Shown in pieces: positions 52,794 to 61,247 of a stretch of 64,000 nt of DNA. This DNA is from Oleispira antarctica RB-8 (GTDB lineage Bacteria; Pseudomonadota; Gammaproteobacteria; Pseudomonadales; Oceanobacteraceae), in the NCBI GenBank assembly GCA_000967895.1, contig FO203512.1, forward strand, positions 124,001 to 188,000, in the 5' to 3' direction. The notes beneath the pieces were generated by a model. The model did no database searches and was not told the DNA's origin. It worked only from the letters and a program-made list of their open reading frames with translations. Positions within the stretch are counted from its first letter, which is position 1. Each line of letters starts with the position of its first letter. Made by a program: the position numbers and the translations under genes.

Positions 52794-53846
52794 CTACAAA
52801 ATACTCTCTATCGGCATAACAGAACTACGCGCCCCATCTTTTTCTAGCGCGTTATGTAAATCATTAACCAGTATGTTAGTCGCTTCAAGCACAGTATTCC
52901 AATACGCTTCTCTATCTTCATTCGACAAATTTACAAAATCCTTTCTGTCAGGAATTTTTCCGTAAGGCAGTTTAGCAATAAAAGATGCTGACGGTGCGAG
53001 CATGACAACATTATCGTAGTTTTCGGCCTTTGCCTTGCGCCAAGGAATCCCTTTATCTAACCAGCCAGGTGTAATCTTAGGAAAAAAATGTGGATAGAAA
53101 ACTAAGCCATCTTCGGCATTAAAAGGGCCAGAGAAATGATAATCGACTAATCCACCATCCCAATGCCAGCGATTTTTTCCACCAGTAACTTTGGTAGGTT
53201 CCATTACCATAGGAATTGCACCTGAGGCGATTAACGACTGGGATAAATTTTCAGCTTTTAATTCTATCGCTTCGATTTTTATGAAATAAGGTGTCGTACT
53301 TTTTTGAGGGCTTATGATGACTCTAGGGTATAACGCAGCAACTATTTTTGATGAGAAAATATTACCCGCAGCGGCAGAGAGTAATCCAAAACCTTGAGAT
53401 AATCTTGAACGGCCATTTAACAGTCTTCGGTTTCTAACAGCGACAACATGTAGCTTTCTTAATGGGTTAGACACAATGTGTTGAGCACGTTCAGGTGAAA
53501 AAAGTTGAGACAATACTTTTTGAACATAGATGCTGATTTCAGATGGGATTAATTTTTCGCTATAACGCTGATTTAGATAAAGTTGTTCAAACTCTTTAAA
53601 AATAGCCACAGGGTTTTTCTGAGCATAACAAGCCATGCGCCAAGAGCCGATACTAGAACCTAATAATGAAATAGGCTGAGTTGCTTTAGATAAGAAATGC
53701 TCGCTTAGGTATTGATCTAGGCGGCTTAGCATCAGCCATTTTGGACCTCCGCTTGCACCAATCATAAGCTTAATTCGTTCGGGTCTTAATCCATGCTGTT
53801 GGATTTCAGCTAATGCTTTTTTACCCGCTAATATCTGTAAGTCCAT
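52794..53846 (-). CDS. Patatin-like phospholipase
   Basis: A 350-residue protein of the patatin superfamily. The Gly-rich oxyanion stretch GASGGPKWLML is at 30-40, the nucleophile Ser65 is in GSSIGSWR, and the catalytic-dyad Asp is in WHWDGGLVDYHF near residue 229. Patatins hydrolyse acyl groups of phospholipids or neutral lipids. No signal peptide or membrane helix; cytosolic or peripheral. It is downstream of a LysR gene on the same strand (147 bp apart) and may be its target, though no site is visible in that gap. Confidence 0.83.
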   Translation of the reverse strand: MDLQILAGKKALAEIQQHGLRPERIKLMIGASGGPKWLMLSRLDQYLSEHFLSKATQPISLLGSSIGSWRMACYAQKNPVAIFKEFEQLYLNQRYSEKLIPSEISIYVQKVLSQLFSPERAQHIVSNPLRKLHVVAVRNRRLLNGRSRLSQGFGLLSAAAGNIFSSKIVAALYPRVIISPQKSTTPYFIKIEAIELKAENLSQSLIASGAIPMVMEPTKVTGGKNRWHWDGGLVDYHFSGPFNAEDGLVFYPHFFPKITPGWLDKGIPWRKAKAENYDNVVMLAPSASFIAKLPYGKIPDRKDFVNLSNEDREAYWNTVLEATNILVNDLHNALEKDGARSSVMPIESIL

Positions 53847-53993
53847 TATTCTTTACCTAAACCATTTCTATAAAATCAGCAGGCTACATAGTGCCAAAAT
53901 TAACAAATAGCGCAATAACTTCGTTGTTATATTGAGTAAACACAGTGTTTCTAATATAGGCAGTATGTTGTGAAAAATAATACAATAGAAGTA

Positions 53994-54905
53994 TTAAACG
54001 ATTGATTGTAACCGACCAATATTATCTTGAATGAAATCTAAAAAGGTTTTTGTCTTTCTGGGCATCATTCGGGTGGGGTATAACACTGATACGGTTTGTG
54101 CTTCTAAAGGAAAAGGGGTGCTTACTTGCTTAAGTGCGCCTAAACGCAGCTGCTGATCCGCAATGTATTGTGGCAACTTAATCATTCCCATACCTCGTAT
54201 CGCACCGATTAATCGCATTTCTGCACTGTTCATATTGAGTCGTCCTACAACAGAAATGCTGACTCTTTCAGCTTGTTTACTTTGTTTCTGATCTTGTTTT
54301 TTAAGAAACTGCCAGCTACTTTCATTGTTTTCGCGAATGACTTGATAGTTAGATAAGTCGTTGAGTTCATTAATAGTGATTTGGGTTGCACAATGCGGGC
54401 TGCAATATATTCCTTGCGGCAAGCTCATGAGTTCTCGAACAATTAAGTCAGATGCGGGCAAAGGACTGTCGTGCACGGCAAACGTGAGGTCATAGTCACG
54501 ATTATTGCTGGGTAATTCTCCACTATAATGGTTAATGGTTAAGCAAATATCCTTATATTGGCTCATAAACTCTATGGTGAGCTGGCCTATCTGTTGATTA
54601 AAAAATTCTTGTGGCAGTAGTATTTTTAGAGAGCCTCTTGGTTCTTTGCGCCAGCCTTCCATAAATTGTGAGACATCGTCTAAGCCTTCCATGAGTGGCG
54701 CGGCTTGGTTGTATAGCAGTTGACCTGCTTCGGTGGCAGATAAGTTACGTGGCCGGCGGTCTAATAAGCGTATGTTGAATTCGGTTTCTAAGTCCGTCAG
54801 ATGTCGTGATAAGCTGGATTTAGGCATGCCTAAATCTTTGGCGGCCTGAGTGACTGAACCTGCTTGTAGAGTTTTAACGAACAGTTTTAGGTTATCGAGC
54901 TTCAT
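53994..54905 (-). CDS. LysR-family transcriptional regulator
   Basis: A 303-residue LTTR. Residues 1-60 are the winged helix-turn-helix: LDNLKLFVKTLQAGSVTQAA, KDLGMPKSSLSRHLTDLE, RLLDRRPRNLSATEAGQ. The rest is the effector-binding domain. It resembles the AaeR/CrgA-like branch (MPKSSLSRHLTDLE and RRPRNLSATEAG are typical). A perfect 16-bp palindrome lies 60 bp upstream of its start and could be its operator. It is divergent from the thioredoxin gene and upstream of the patatin gene; which of these it regulates is unknown. Confidence 0.9.
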   Translation of the reverse strand: MKLDNLKLFVKTLQAGSVTQAAKDLGMPKSSLSRHLTDLETEFNIRLLDRRPRNLSATEAGQLLYNQAAPLMEGLDDVSQFMEGWRKEPRGSLKILLPQEFFNQQIGQLTIEFMSQYKDICLTINHYSGELPSNNRDYDLTFAVHDSPLPASDLIVRELMSLPQGIYCSPHCATQITINELNDLSNYQVIRENNESSWQFLKKQDQKQSKQAERVSISVVGRLNMNSAEMRLIGAIRGMGMIKLPQYIADQQLRLGALKQVSTPFPLEAQTVSVLYPTRMMPRKTKTFLDFIQDNIGRLQSIV

Positions 54906-54965
54906 CTTGAACCCTGTTTAATTTGTGGCTGGTACACGTTCATTTATACAATGGCTTATAAGTTC

Positions 54966-54981
54966 GTTCCATATATGGAAC
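54966..54981. promoter_or_regulatory. Perfect 16-bp palindrome, candidate LysR-type operator
   Basis: GTTCCATATATGGAAC is its own reverse complement. It lies in the gap between the divergent LysR and thioredoxin genes, 60 bp from the LysR start, where a LysR-type regulator usually binds. Assignment by position and symmetry only. Confidence 0.55.
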
Positions 54982-55118
54982 CCTAGTTTCTAATTATAGT
55001 GGCTAGTTCTATATCTGAGGTCAACTACAATGGCCTTAAGTTAACGAAATGATTGCTTAAGTATTTAATTAATCCATGCAGTGTTCACGTTAATAAACAT
55101 AAGACGAATGAGGAAATA

Positions 55119-55460
55119 ATGATGTCTACAACTGAAAATGATTTAGTACCGATGATTAATGCCGCTCAGTTTGAGTCGGATGTAGAAGGCGGAACGGGAG
55201 TTGTATTAGTTGATTTCTATGCTGACTGGTGTGGCCCTTGTAAGATGATTGCTCCTGTTTTAGAGCAACTTGCGGAAGAGTTTGAAGGCCAGTTGAAAAT
55301 CGTAAAAATTAATGCAGACGAAGAAGCGGATGTATTGGCAAAATACGCAGTACGTGGTTTGCCAACGATGATGGTTTTCAAAGACGGTCAGTCAGTTGAT
55401 GTTACTGTCGGTGCTCAACCTTATCCAGCAATTAAGGCTATGCTAGCAAAGCACCTTTAA
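55119..55460 (+). CDS. Thioredoxin
   Basis: A small dithiol-disulfide oxidoreductase, 113 residues. Seen: VLVDFYADWCGPCKMIAPVL with the WCGPC active site, VKINADEEADVLAKYAVRGLPTM with the cis-Pro loop, and the closing GAQPYPAIKAML. The frame is open back to 55053, but GAGG at 55110-55113 sits just before the paired ATGs at 55119 and 55122, so the start is there (55122 would give one residue less). The N terminus is about 10 residues longer than E. coli TrxA. Convergent with, and touching, the DUF2956 gene. Confidence 0.92.
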   Translation: MMSTTENDLVPMINAAQFESDVEGGTGVVLVDFYADWCGPCKMIAPVLEQLAEEFEGQLKIVKINADEEADVLAKYAVRGLPTMMVFKDGQSVDVTVGAQPYPAIKAMLAKHL

Positions 55461-55787
55461 TCAGTTTGATTGGAAAGTTATAAAGCCGATCCAGCTTAAT
55501 AATAGCAAGCTCCAAGGAAGGTAAGCCATAAAGCGGCTACCTTCTTTGTCTTTCAGCGTTTCTGCCGTATGTTCGGCATCCCGTTTTTGCTGGGCCTTTA
55601 GGGCCTGCTTGCGTACTTTATCGGCTTCGCGTGCTTTGCTTTTCTGCTGTTTTTTATATTCAGCAATTCCTTTTTCTATCCCTTGGCTAATCAGCTTGGT
55701 TTGTTCTTTTATTTGCCCTGGTTTTTGAATGCCTTTGGCAATTTTTAGTGCGTCTTTTTTAGTCTGTTCTGAGATTGGATTGGCCAT
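55461..55787 (-). CDS. DUF2956-family membrane protein
   Basis: A 108-residue protein. It starts with the family motif ISEQTKKDALKIAKGIQKPG and KEQTKLISQGIEKGIAEYKK, then a long charged coiled coil (about 45-82), and ends with one transmembrane helix (YLPWSLLLLSWIGFITF). This matches DUF2956, a gammaproteobacterial family without known function. The stop codon touches that of thioredoxin on the other strand. Its ATG meets the end of the DUF808 gene, 1 bp shared, so the two are probably co-transcribed. Confidence 0.82.
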   Translation of the reverse strand: MANPISEQTKKDALKIAKGIQKPGQIKEQTKLISQGIEKGIAEYKKQQKSKAREADKVRKQALKAQQKRDAEHTAETLKDKEGSRFMAYLPWSLLLLSWIGFITFQSN

Positions 55788-56728
55788 TATTTTTCCTGTG
55801 GAATTATCTTCAGAATGAACGTCATTAACGCGAGTAATAAACCGCCACTCATTAAACCAATAAGTGCACCCGCTAGAGTGGGCAATATCGCACTCAACAC
55901 AGCAACATTAATCGTGTTTGAAAAATGATGTACCGCGTCTTCCACGCCTGGAATACCATGCATCAAAATGCCACCACCGACCATGAACATCGCAATGGTG
56001 CCGACTATGGATAATGTTTTCATCAAGAAAGGAGCAAAAACTAATAAACCTTTGCCTATCGATTTTTTAATTTTACCAAAGGCCGATGCCGTTGCTGTTT
56101 GAATGAAATGTAATCCTACGTCATCAATTTTAACAATCGCGGCAACAAAACCATAAACACCTGCGGTGAAAGCAATGGCGAGTAGTGATAAAACGGTTAC
56201 TTGAGTGGTGAACGCTGCACCTTGAAGTGTGCCCAGAATAATGACAATGATTTCGGCGGATAAAACAAAATCCGTTCGAATAGCGCCTTTAATTTTCTTT
56301 TTTTCAAACGCGACCATATCTGAGGCGGGATCTTTTTTATCTTTTAATAATACGTCACGAAGCGCTTTTTTATTTTCGTCGTGCTCCTCCTTATGCAAAA
56401 ACTTATGAGCAATCTTTTCAAAGCCTTCAAAGCATAAATACGCACCGCCGATCATTAACAAAATCATTATGGCCCAAGGGGCGACGGCACTGATAAACAG
56501 CGCAGCGGGAACAAGTATGAGCTTGTTTAGAAAAGAGCCTTTAGCAACCGCCCAGACGACGGGGAGCTCTCGGCTCGCTCTTACACCGCTGACTTGCTCA
56601 GCATTCAAGGCTAGATCATCACCTAATACCCCGGCCGTCTTTTTTGCGGCGACTTTAGATAATACTGCAACGTCGTCTAATACGCTGACAATGTCGTCGA
56701 TGAGGGCTAATAAGCTAGTGCCAGCCAT
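55787..56728 (-). CDS. DUF808 (YedI-like) inner-membrane protein
   Basis: A 313-residue protein with about six hydrophobic helices. It begins MAGTSLLALIDDIVSVLDDV and continues AAKKTAGVLGDDLALNAEQV and RELPVVWAVAKGS, the characteristic opening of the DUF808/YedI family. A charged loop (HKEEHDENKKALRDVLLKD) lies near residue 115. The family is widespread and uncharacterised, probably a transporter or membrane regulator. It shares one base with the DUF2956 gene. The ABC permease gene ends 95 bp upstream on the same strand. Confidence 0.87.
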   Translation of the reverse strand: MAGTSLLALIDDIVSVLDDVAVLSKVAAKKTAGVLGDDLALNAEQVSGVRASRELPVVWAVAKGSFLNKLILVPAALFISAVAPWAIMILLMIGGAYLCFEGFEKIAHKFLHKEEHDENKKALRDVLLKDKKDPASDMVAFEKKKIKGAIRTDFVLSAEIIVIILGTLQGAAFTTQVTVLSLLAIAFTAGVYGFVAAIVKIDDVGLHFIQTATASAFGKIKKSIGKGLLVFAPFLMKTLSIVGTIAMFMVGGGILMHGIPGVEDAVHHFSNTINVAVLSAILPTLAGALIGLMSGGLLLALMTFILKIIPQEK

Positions 56729-56823
56729 GATGATCCTTTTTTTGATTTGTCATTTTTTCTAAGTCATTTTCTAAACCAAGAAAACGGATGACAATATATA
56801 CGTTGTTTAGCCCTTATCGGCTA

Positions 56824-58026
56824 TTAATTATTTAGCCTTTTTTGTAGAGCATTTGAATAAGCGGATATGGCGGGCACCATACTGGTGATCATTGCGCTTA
56901 CTAAAATGATTAGAAGTAGGTACAAAATATTATTATCAAAAATATTAGTGCTGATCGATAAACTAAAATTTTCGGTGAGAAAGCTACGAAGCGATAATAA
57001 AGATAAAAATAGCAGTAATAATGCAAATGCTGAGCTTGCGAGTGTTATCAATAAAGCTTCAGTTTGAATCAATAAAAACAGAAATGATGGCGGTGCGCCT
57101 AATGATCGCATGATAGCAATTTCCCGTCGCCTTTCTCGAATAGAGGTTAATAGCATTGCACTTAACCCCAGCAAAGATGCGAGTAATACTAAGATTGATA
57201 CGAGTATTAGGGTGTTTTCCATTATGGCTGTTATTTGCCACAGTTGGGAGAGTGCGACGCCAGGCAGAATGGCCGATAAGGGTTCAGGCTGGTAGTTATT
57301 AATTTCGCGTTGTACATGAAAGGTAGCCATTTTGGATTTTAGACCGACCATGAAGGCGGTAATGGTTGTGGGCGTAAAGTCGCGTTGTCCTCTCTTGGCG
57401 TGTACCGCTTCGATACCCCGCAAACTGACATGTACGGTTTGATCAACAGGTGTGCCAGTCGGCTGGAGAATACCGACAATACGAAAGGGTTTGTCATCGT
57501 GCTGAGTGAAACTGGTGCTTGCCACGCCATGGGCAAGCACGAGCTGAGTGCCTAATTGATAGTTGAGTTCGCGGGCGACTGCTGCTCCCAATACCACATC
57601 GAACACTTCTGAGAAGGCTTTTCCTTGGGTAAAATTCAGGGTTTGTTTCTGGCCATAGCGAAAGTGTTTAAAGTAATCGGTCGTCGTTCCCATAACTCGG
57701 TAGCCTTTATGCGAATCACCGAGCGATATCGGTATCGTCCAAGCTACTTTTGGGTTTGTCGAGATATCTTGATAGCTTGACCAGCTAATGTTGTTGGTCG
57801 CATTGCCCAGTCGGAAAACTGAATAGAGTAATAGATTGATCTCGCCTGTTCGGGCACCCACTATTAGATCAATACCCGATACCGTATTGTTAAAACTGGA
57901 TTTTGCTTGTTGGCGAATATGCTCAGTGCCCAAGAGTACAAAAATACTGACCGTGATTGCCAGAAACGTCATGGCAACGGCACCTTTTCGGCTCAATAAA
58001 CTGCGCCAAGCTAAGCGGATAAACAT
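56824..58026 (-). CDS. MacB/FtsX-type ABC transporter permease (zinc-cluster)
   Basis: A 400-residue permease: one N-terminal helix (about 16-35), a large periplasmic domain (about 40-265), then three C-terminal helices (about 270-300, 320-350, 365-390), the FtsX/MacB layout. RRREIAIMRSLGAPPSFLF is the conserved cytoplasmic coupling segment. It overlaps the ATPase gene by 16 bp. The pair shares a Zur-like box with a divergent DUF3299 gene; the equivalent P. aeruginosa cluster (PA4063-PA4066) is Zur controlled. Direction of transport and substrate are not established; a role in zinc acquisition is inferred. Confidence 0.85.
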   Translation of the reverse strand: MFIRLAWRSLLSRKGAVAMTFLAITVSIFVLLGTEHIRQQAKSSFNNTVSGIDLIVGARTGEINLLLYSVFRLGNATNNISWSSYQDISTNPKVAWTIPISLGDSHKGYRVMGTTTDYFKHFRYGQKQTLNFTQGKAFSEVFDVVLGAAVARELNYQLGTQLVLAHGVASTSFTQHDDKPFRIVGILQPTGTPVDQTVHVSLRGIEAVHAKRGQRDFTPTTITAFMVGLKSKMATFHVQREINNYQPEPLSAILPGVALSQLWQITAIMENTLILVSILVLLASLLGLSAMLLTSIRERRREIAIMRSLGAPPSFLFLLIQTEALLITLASSAFALLLLFLSLLSLRSFLTENFSLSISTNIFDNNILYLLLIILVSAMITSMVPAISAYSNALQKRLNN

Positions 58027-58706
58027 GAGTGATGACCTCTGGCTACATTGATTTCTTGCAATGCAACGGTTCTCGAAAAGTATCGGGTAAGTGACTGATC
58101 ATGGCTGACGAAAATTAGCGTTATATTATGCTGCGTTACTGTTTCCATCAGCATGGTCATAAAGGCATCGCGGCTCTGGCTATCCAGTGCGGAGGTCGGT
58201 TCGTCGACAATTAATAGCTCAGGGGTATTAATTAACGAGCGGGCAATCGCAACGCGCTGCTGTTGGCCAGTGCTAAGAGAAGAAGCAGGTTGATTATGTA
58301 GTGCATCATTGATACCTAGTGTTTTTAGCAGTTCTTTAGCACGAGAATCCGTTTTTCTACGGAAGGGCGCGCTGGTAAAATGGTTAGCGAGACGGATATT
58401 ATCCAGTGCTGATAGGTAGTGAATAAGATTAAACTGTTGGAAAACTAGACCGATATGATTTGCTCGAAATTTATCTCTTTGGCGCTCTGACATAAGGTCC
58501 AATGATTGATCAAGTATTTTAATACTGCCCTCTGTTGTGGCTAAAATTCCCGCTAAAAGATTGAGCAGCGTTGATTTTCCTGAACCCGAGGGGCCGTGAA
58601 GAAAAACATGTTCTCCTGCGGCTACTGACCATTCGGGAATTTCTAATATTGGGTCATGGCTTGTCTTGTCATAAGAGAATCGTAAGTTGCGTATTGATAC
58701 TGTCAC
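58011..58706 (-). CDS. ABC transporter ATP-binding protein (LolD/MacB-like)
   Basis: A 231-residue ATPase. Walker A GPSGSGKST at 38-46, Q-loop LVFQQFNLIHYLSALDN, signature LSTGQQQRVAIARSL, Walker B LLIVDEPTSALD and H-loop LIFVSHDQSL are all present. It belongs to the LolD/MacB/FtsE group that partners with FtsX-type permeases. It overlaps its permease gene by 16 bp. The start codon is 46 bp from the centre of the Zur-like box, which it shares with the divergent DUF3299 gene. Confidence 0.92.
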   Translation of the reverse strand: MTVSIRNLRFSYDKTSHDPILEIPEWSVAAGEHVFLHGPSGSGKSTLLNLLAGILATTEGSIKILDQSLDLMSERQRDKFRANHIGLVFQQFNLIHYLSALDNIRLANHFTSAPFRRKTDSRAKELLKTLGINDALHNQPASSLSTGQQQRVAIARSLINTPELLIVDEPTSALDSQSRDAFMTMLMETVTQHNITLIFVSHDQSLTRYFSRTVALQEINVARGHHSCLSA

Positions 58707-58751
58707 CTAAGCCCACCTCTTGGTTTTTAATGCTGACACAATATATGATAT

Positions 58752-58764
58752 GTTATACCATAAC
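58752..58764. promoter_or_regulatory. Zur-like box between the ABC genes and DUF3299
   Basis: GTTATACCATAAC matches the gammaproteobacterial Zur consensus GTTATAnTATAAC at all but one position, and the flanking AT bases extend it. It lies between divergent genes and can control both. The second, perfect copy at 62632-62644 supports the reading. Confidence 0.75.
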
Positions 58765-58827
58765 AGTAATGGGTGGCACCAACTGCAAATAACAAATACC
58801 GCATTGCCAATATTACGAGGGTTCTAC

Positions 58828-59502
58828 TTGCGACTATTTACTAATACATCACGGAATTATCCCAAAATATTTATGTTGTTATGCGGGGTAATTATGACGA
58901 GTTGTTCTTCTGAATCCAGAGGAGATGAAAGTATTTTCTCATCTATTGCTGGCGAAATTATCAGCGAATTTAAAGCGGTGATAATTTCGCCTCCTGATCA
59001 GCCGATGGTGAAGTATCGAACCATTGAGTGGACAGAGTTAATGCCGAAAGACGATCTGGAGGCGATTCTGAATCAACCCGATTATATTGATGAAATTGTT
59101 GATGGCTCACCGGAAGATCAACTTAGCAGCCGCGTTAAGAGTGCAATTGCTATGGCTAGTGATAGTCGTTATCAGCAAGCATTAGAATCGACCCGTGTCA
59201 TTGAAGAATTTAATAATCAGCCTGTACGAATTGCGGGTTTTATTGTGCCGTTAGAATTTGATGGTGAGCAAACGATCACTCAGTTCTTTTTCGTTCCTTA
59301 TTTTGGCGCTTGCATTCATCTACCGCCTCCGCCACCAAATCAGCTTATTTACGTATCGTATCCGCAGGGTTTAAAGCTTGATGCGCTGTACGATCCTTTT
59401 TGGATTACAGGGGTAATTAAAACCTCATTAGTTGAAAACGATACGGCTACGTCAGCGTATTCCATTGTCGTTAATTCCATATCGCCTTATGTGCCTGACT
59501 GA
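58828..59502 (+). CDS. DUF3299 lipoprotein, candidate zinc-starvation protein
   Basis: A 224-residue lipoprotein. The frame is open from 58720, but that would place the Zur-like box inside the gene; the TTG at 58828 with GAGG 8 bp upstream gives a signal peptide with a lipobox ending TSC (about residue 26). The body has QPVRIAGFIVPLEFDG and FFFVPYFGACIHLPPPPPNQ, the DUF3299 hallmark with a conserved Cys-x-His. That pair could bind a metal. DUF3299 genes accompany this ABC pair in Pseudomonas (PA4066), where they are Zur-repressed. Function unknown; a periplasmic metal-handling role is inferred. Confidence 0.8.
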   Translation: MRLFTNTSRNYPKIFMLLCGVIMTSCSSESRGDESIFSSIAGEIISEFKAVIISPPDQPMVKYRTIEWTELMPKDDLEAILNQPDYIDEIVDGSPEDQLSSRVKSAIAMASDSRYQQALESTRVIEEFNNQPVRIAGFIVPLEFDGEQTITQFFFVPYFGACIHLPPPPPNQLIYVSYPQGLKLDALYDPFWITGVIKTSLVENDTATSAYSIVVNSISPYVPD

Positions 59503-59560
59503 TTTTTGATAATTACCTTATTTTTGTAACTATTCAGCAGGTTTTATAAATCGATCCATG

Positions 59561-59683
59561 ATTGGGTATTTATTACACAAAACGGCGTAAATACCAGCTA
59601 TTGCAAGTATTCATAGCGCTACGCTCCCTGTAGCCTTAGGTTCGGCATCCCTGCCTCGCATATTTGCTTCACAATTACCCAAT
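59561..59683. repeat. Structured intergenic element bounded by an inverted repeat
   Basis: In the 257-bp gap between converging genes, ATTGGGTA (59561-59568) and TACCCAAT (59676-59683) bound about 120 bp. Inside are GGTATTTA / TAAATACC (59565-59572 and 59588-59595), a GCTAC-GTAGC hairpin and a GGCA-TGCC hairpin in a GC-rich island (about 59617-59660). It looks like a REP- or MITE-type repeat, but only one copy is in this window. Confidence 0.4.
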
Positions 59684-59759
59684 AATAGATCTTTTTCTGT
59701 CTGAATTTTAGACACCTGAATAGTTACTGATTTTTTATAATTACTTAGTATTTTTATAA

Positions 59760-60758
59760 TTAAGAATTGAGGCAATGCAGTAACTCTTGCTGAAGATTTT
59801 CGAACGCCGAATCGACTAGATCGATACATTCAATGCGGCTATCAAATGTCTCATCGACTTCTATTTCTGTAAGCACAGAGTCTGCTTTGTTATAAGCGAT
59901 AATGCCTTGGTCGGTAATGAAGACGGCCTTGATGCGCTCGACATTAAGGCCTGTTAATAATGTCTGCAGATTGTTGCGGTTAAAGGTAAATGTATTTTTA
60001 AATATCCAGCCTTGGCTGTAAAACCCTTCTCCTTTATTCGTGATGCTAACGTAACCACAAGATGGAAGTACGGGGTCGCTTTTAAACGGCTGTTCTGTTT
60101 CTTTGGTTAGCGGAGGGTGATTATTACCGACATAGGATGAAGAGGGTATTAGCCATTGTTGTTGGATTTCTCCCATGCTGGTTTGATATAGCGATTGATC
60201 GGTTTTTGAATTTTTGTTTTCTATGTATTCCAACAGTGCAGGAAAATCGTTTGGCTGATATTGATCAGACTTGTTCGCGACAATGACGTCAGCAACTTCC
60301 AATTGTTGGTTGAAGGATGGATGAGTGGTGTAGCGTTCAATTTGAATTTTTCGTGCATCAACCAATGTAACAGTCGCTCGAAGATCAATAATACTGCGGT
60401 AATGTTCACTGCTAAGTATGTCTAGTACTTCTTTAGGGTGGCCAAGTCCAGTAGGTTCAATAATTAACCGATGAGGTTTGGCGTGTGCGATTAACATGTT
60501 CAGTGCAATATGCATCGACAGACCCGCAGCGCAGCACATGCAGCCACCCGGAACTTCTTTAATATAAATCCCTTGCTCTACTCTATCTTTTCCATGGAGT
60601 AAGCTGCCGTCTATTCCGACTTCGCCAAATTCATTAACGAGTACCGCCCAGCGTTCGTCATCGGGCTTCTGTTTAAGTAAGTTTAAAATAGCCGTTGTTT
60701 TACCAACCCCCAGGAAGCCGGTAATAACATTGGTGGGGATCGCTTTAAATGTAGACAT
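59760..60758 (-). CDS. COG0523 GTPase, zinc metallochaperone type
   Basis: A 332-residue G3E GTPase. Walker A GFLGVGKT at 14-21, the metal-binding CMCC at 73-76 in GGCMCCAAGL, the Walker B-type region with EPTGLGHP, and the guanine motif NKSD near 164. COG0523 proteins insert or traffic metals; members in Zur operons (ZigA, YeiR, ZNG1 types) supply zinc to apo-enzymes when zinc is scarce. Last gene of the Zur-boxed operon, 45 bp after the MerC-like gene. Assignment to the zinc branch rests on the operon and upstream Zur box. Confidence 0.9.
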   Translation of the reverse strand: MSTFKAIPTNVITGFLGVGKTTAILNLLKQKPDDERWAVLVNEFGEVGIDGSLLHGKDRVEQGIYIKEVPGGCMCCAAGLSMHIALNMLIAHAKPHRLIIEPTGLGHPKEVLDILSSEHYRSIIDLRATVTLVDARKIQIERYTTHPSFNQQLEVADVIVANKSDQYQPNDFPALLEYIENKNSKTDQSLYQTSMGEIQQQWLIPSSSYVGNNHPPLTKETEQPFKSDPVLPSCGYVSITNKGEGFYSQGWIFKNTFTFNRNNLQTLLTGLNVERIKAVFITDQGIIAYNKADSVLTEIEVDETFDSRIECIDLVDSAFENLQQELLHCLNS

Positions 60759-60803
60759 GTGAATAGGTATCCTTTAGATATTTTGCGTCTCTGTTGCACT
60801 TAA

Positions 60804-61208
60804 TTAGTGGCATTGCTGGTCTGTAGATCCACAGTCTTTGCATAGCGAGCTATTTCGAATATGGCCAAGGGCTATGAACGCCGCGCCTAATACTGACGCA
60901 ATTTTCTCCCCTGCTTCTCCTAGCAAGTCATGACCAAAAAATGCGGTGGGGATTAGAATAGCCAGACCGAGTAAACCGAATATCATCACGCTTAGATTTT
61001 TGTGCTGCCGACACCCCATTGTTAAGGCGATAAGGCTGGTGGGAATAACAGCAATCAGGAGCCATTGATGGAAAACTTCGTCGCCAAATATATTCGTACT
61101 TAACGCGGGTAGCATAACTAGAATAATGGGGAGTAGCAGACAATGTACGGTGCAAACTGTGGACAGGCCGATGGCGACTTTGTCGATATTAATGGATGCA
61201 GATTTCAT
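60804..61208 (-). CDS. MerC-domain membrane protein
   Basis: A 134-residue protein with four hydrophobic helices. It carries VCTVHCLLLP near residues 18-27, the Cys pair of MerC-type metal carriers, and a Cys/His-rich tail CKDCGSTDQQCH. MerC homologues near Zur boxes are thought to move Zn2+ rather than mercury; no merR, merA or merP is present here. It lies 39 bp after the DUF2796 gene and 45 bp before the COG0523 gene, so co-transcribed. Zinc uptake or efflux is inferred from context. Confidence 0.82.
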   Translation of the reverse strand: MKSASINIDKVAIGLSTVCTVHCLLLPIILVMLPALSTNIFGDEVFHQWLLIAVIPTSLIALTMGCRQHKNLSVMIFGLLGLAILIPTAFFGHDLLGEAGEKIASVLGAAFIALGHIRNSSLCKDCGSTDQQCH

Positions 61209-61247
61209 GTTATTTCCTTTGATCGTAATGGCAGATCAGATTTGGGA

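Noticed and set aside
60804-61208. Mercury-resistance operon
   Set aside because: Only a MerC-like protein is present; no merR, merT, merP or merA, and the operon has a Zur-like box and zinc-type partners.
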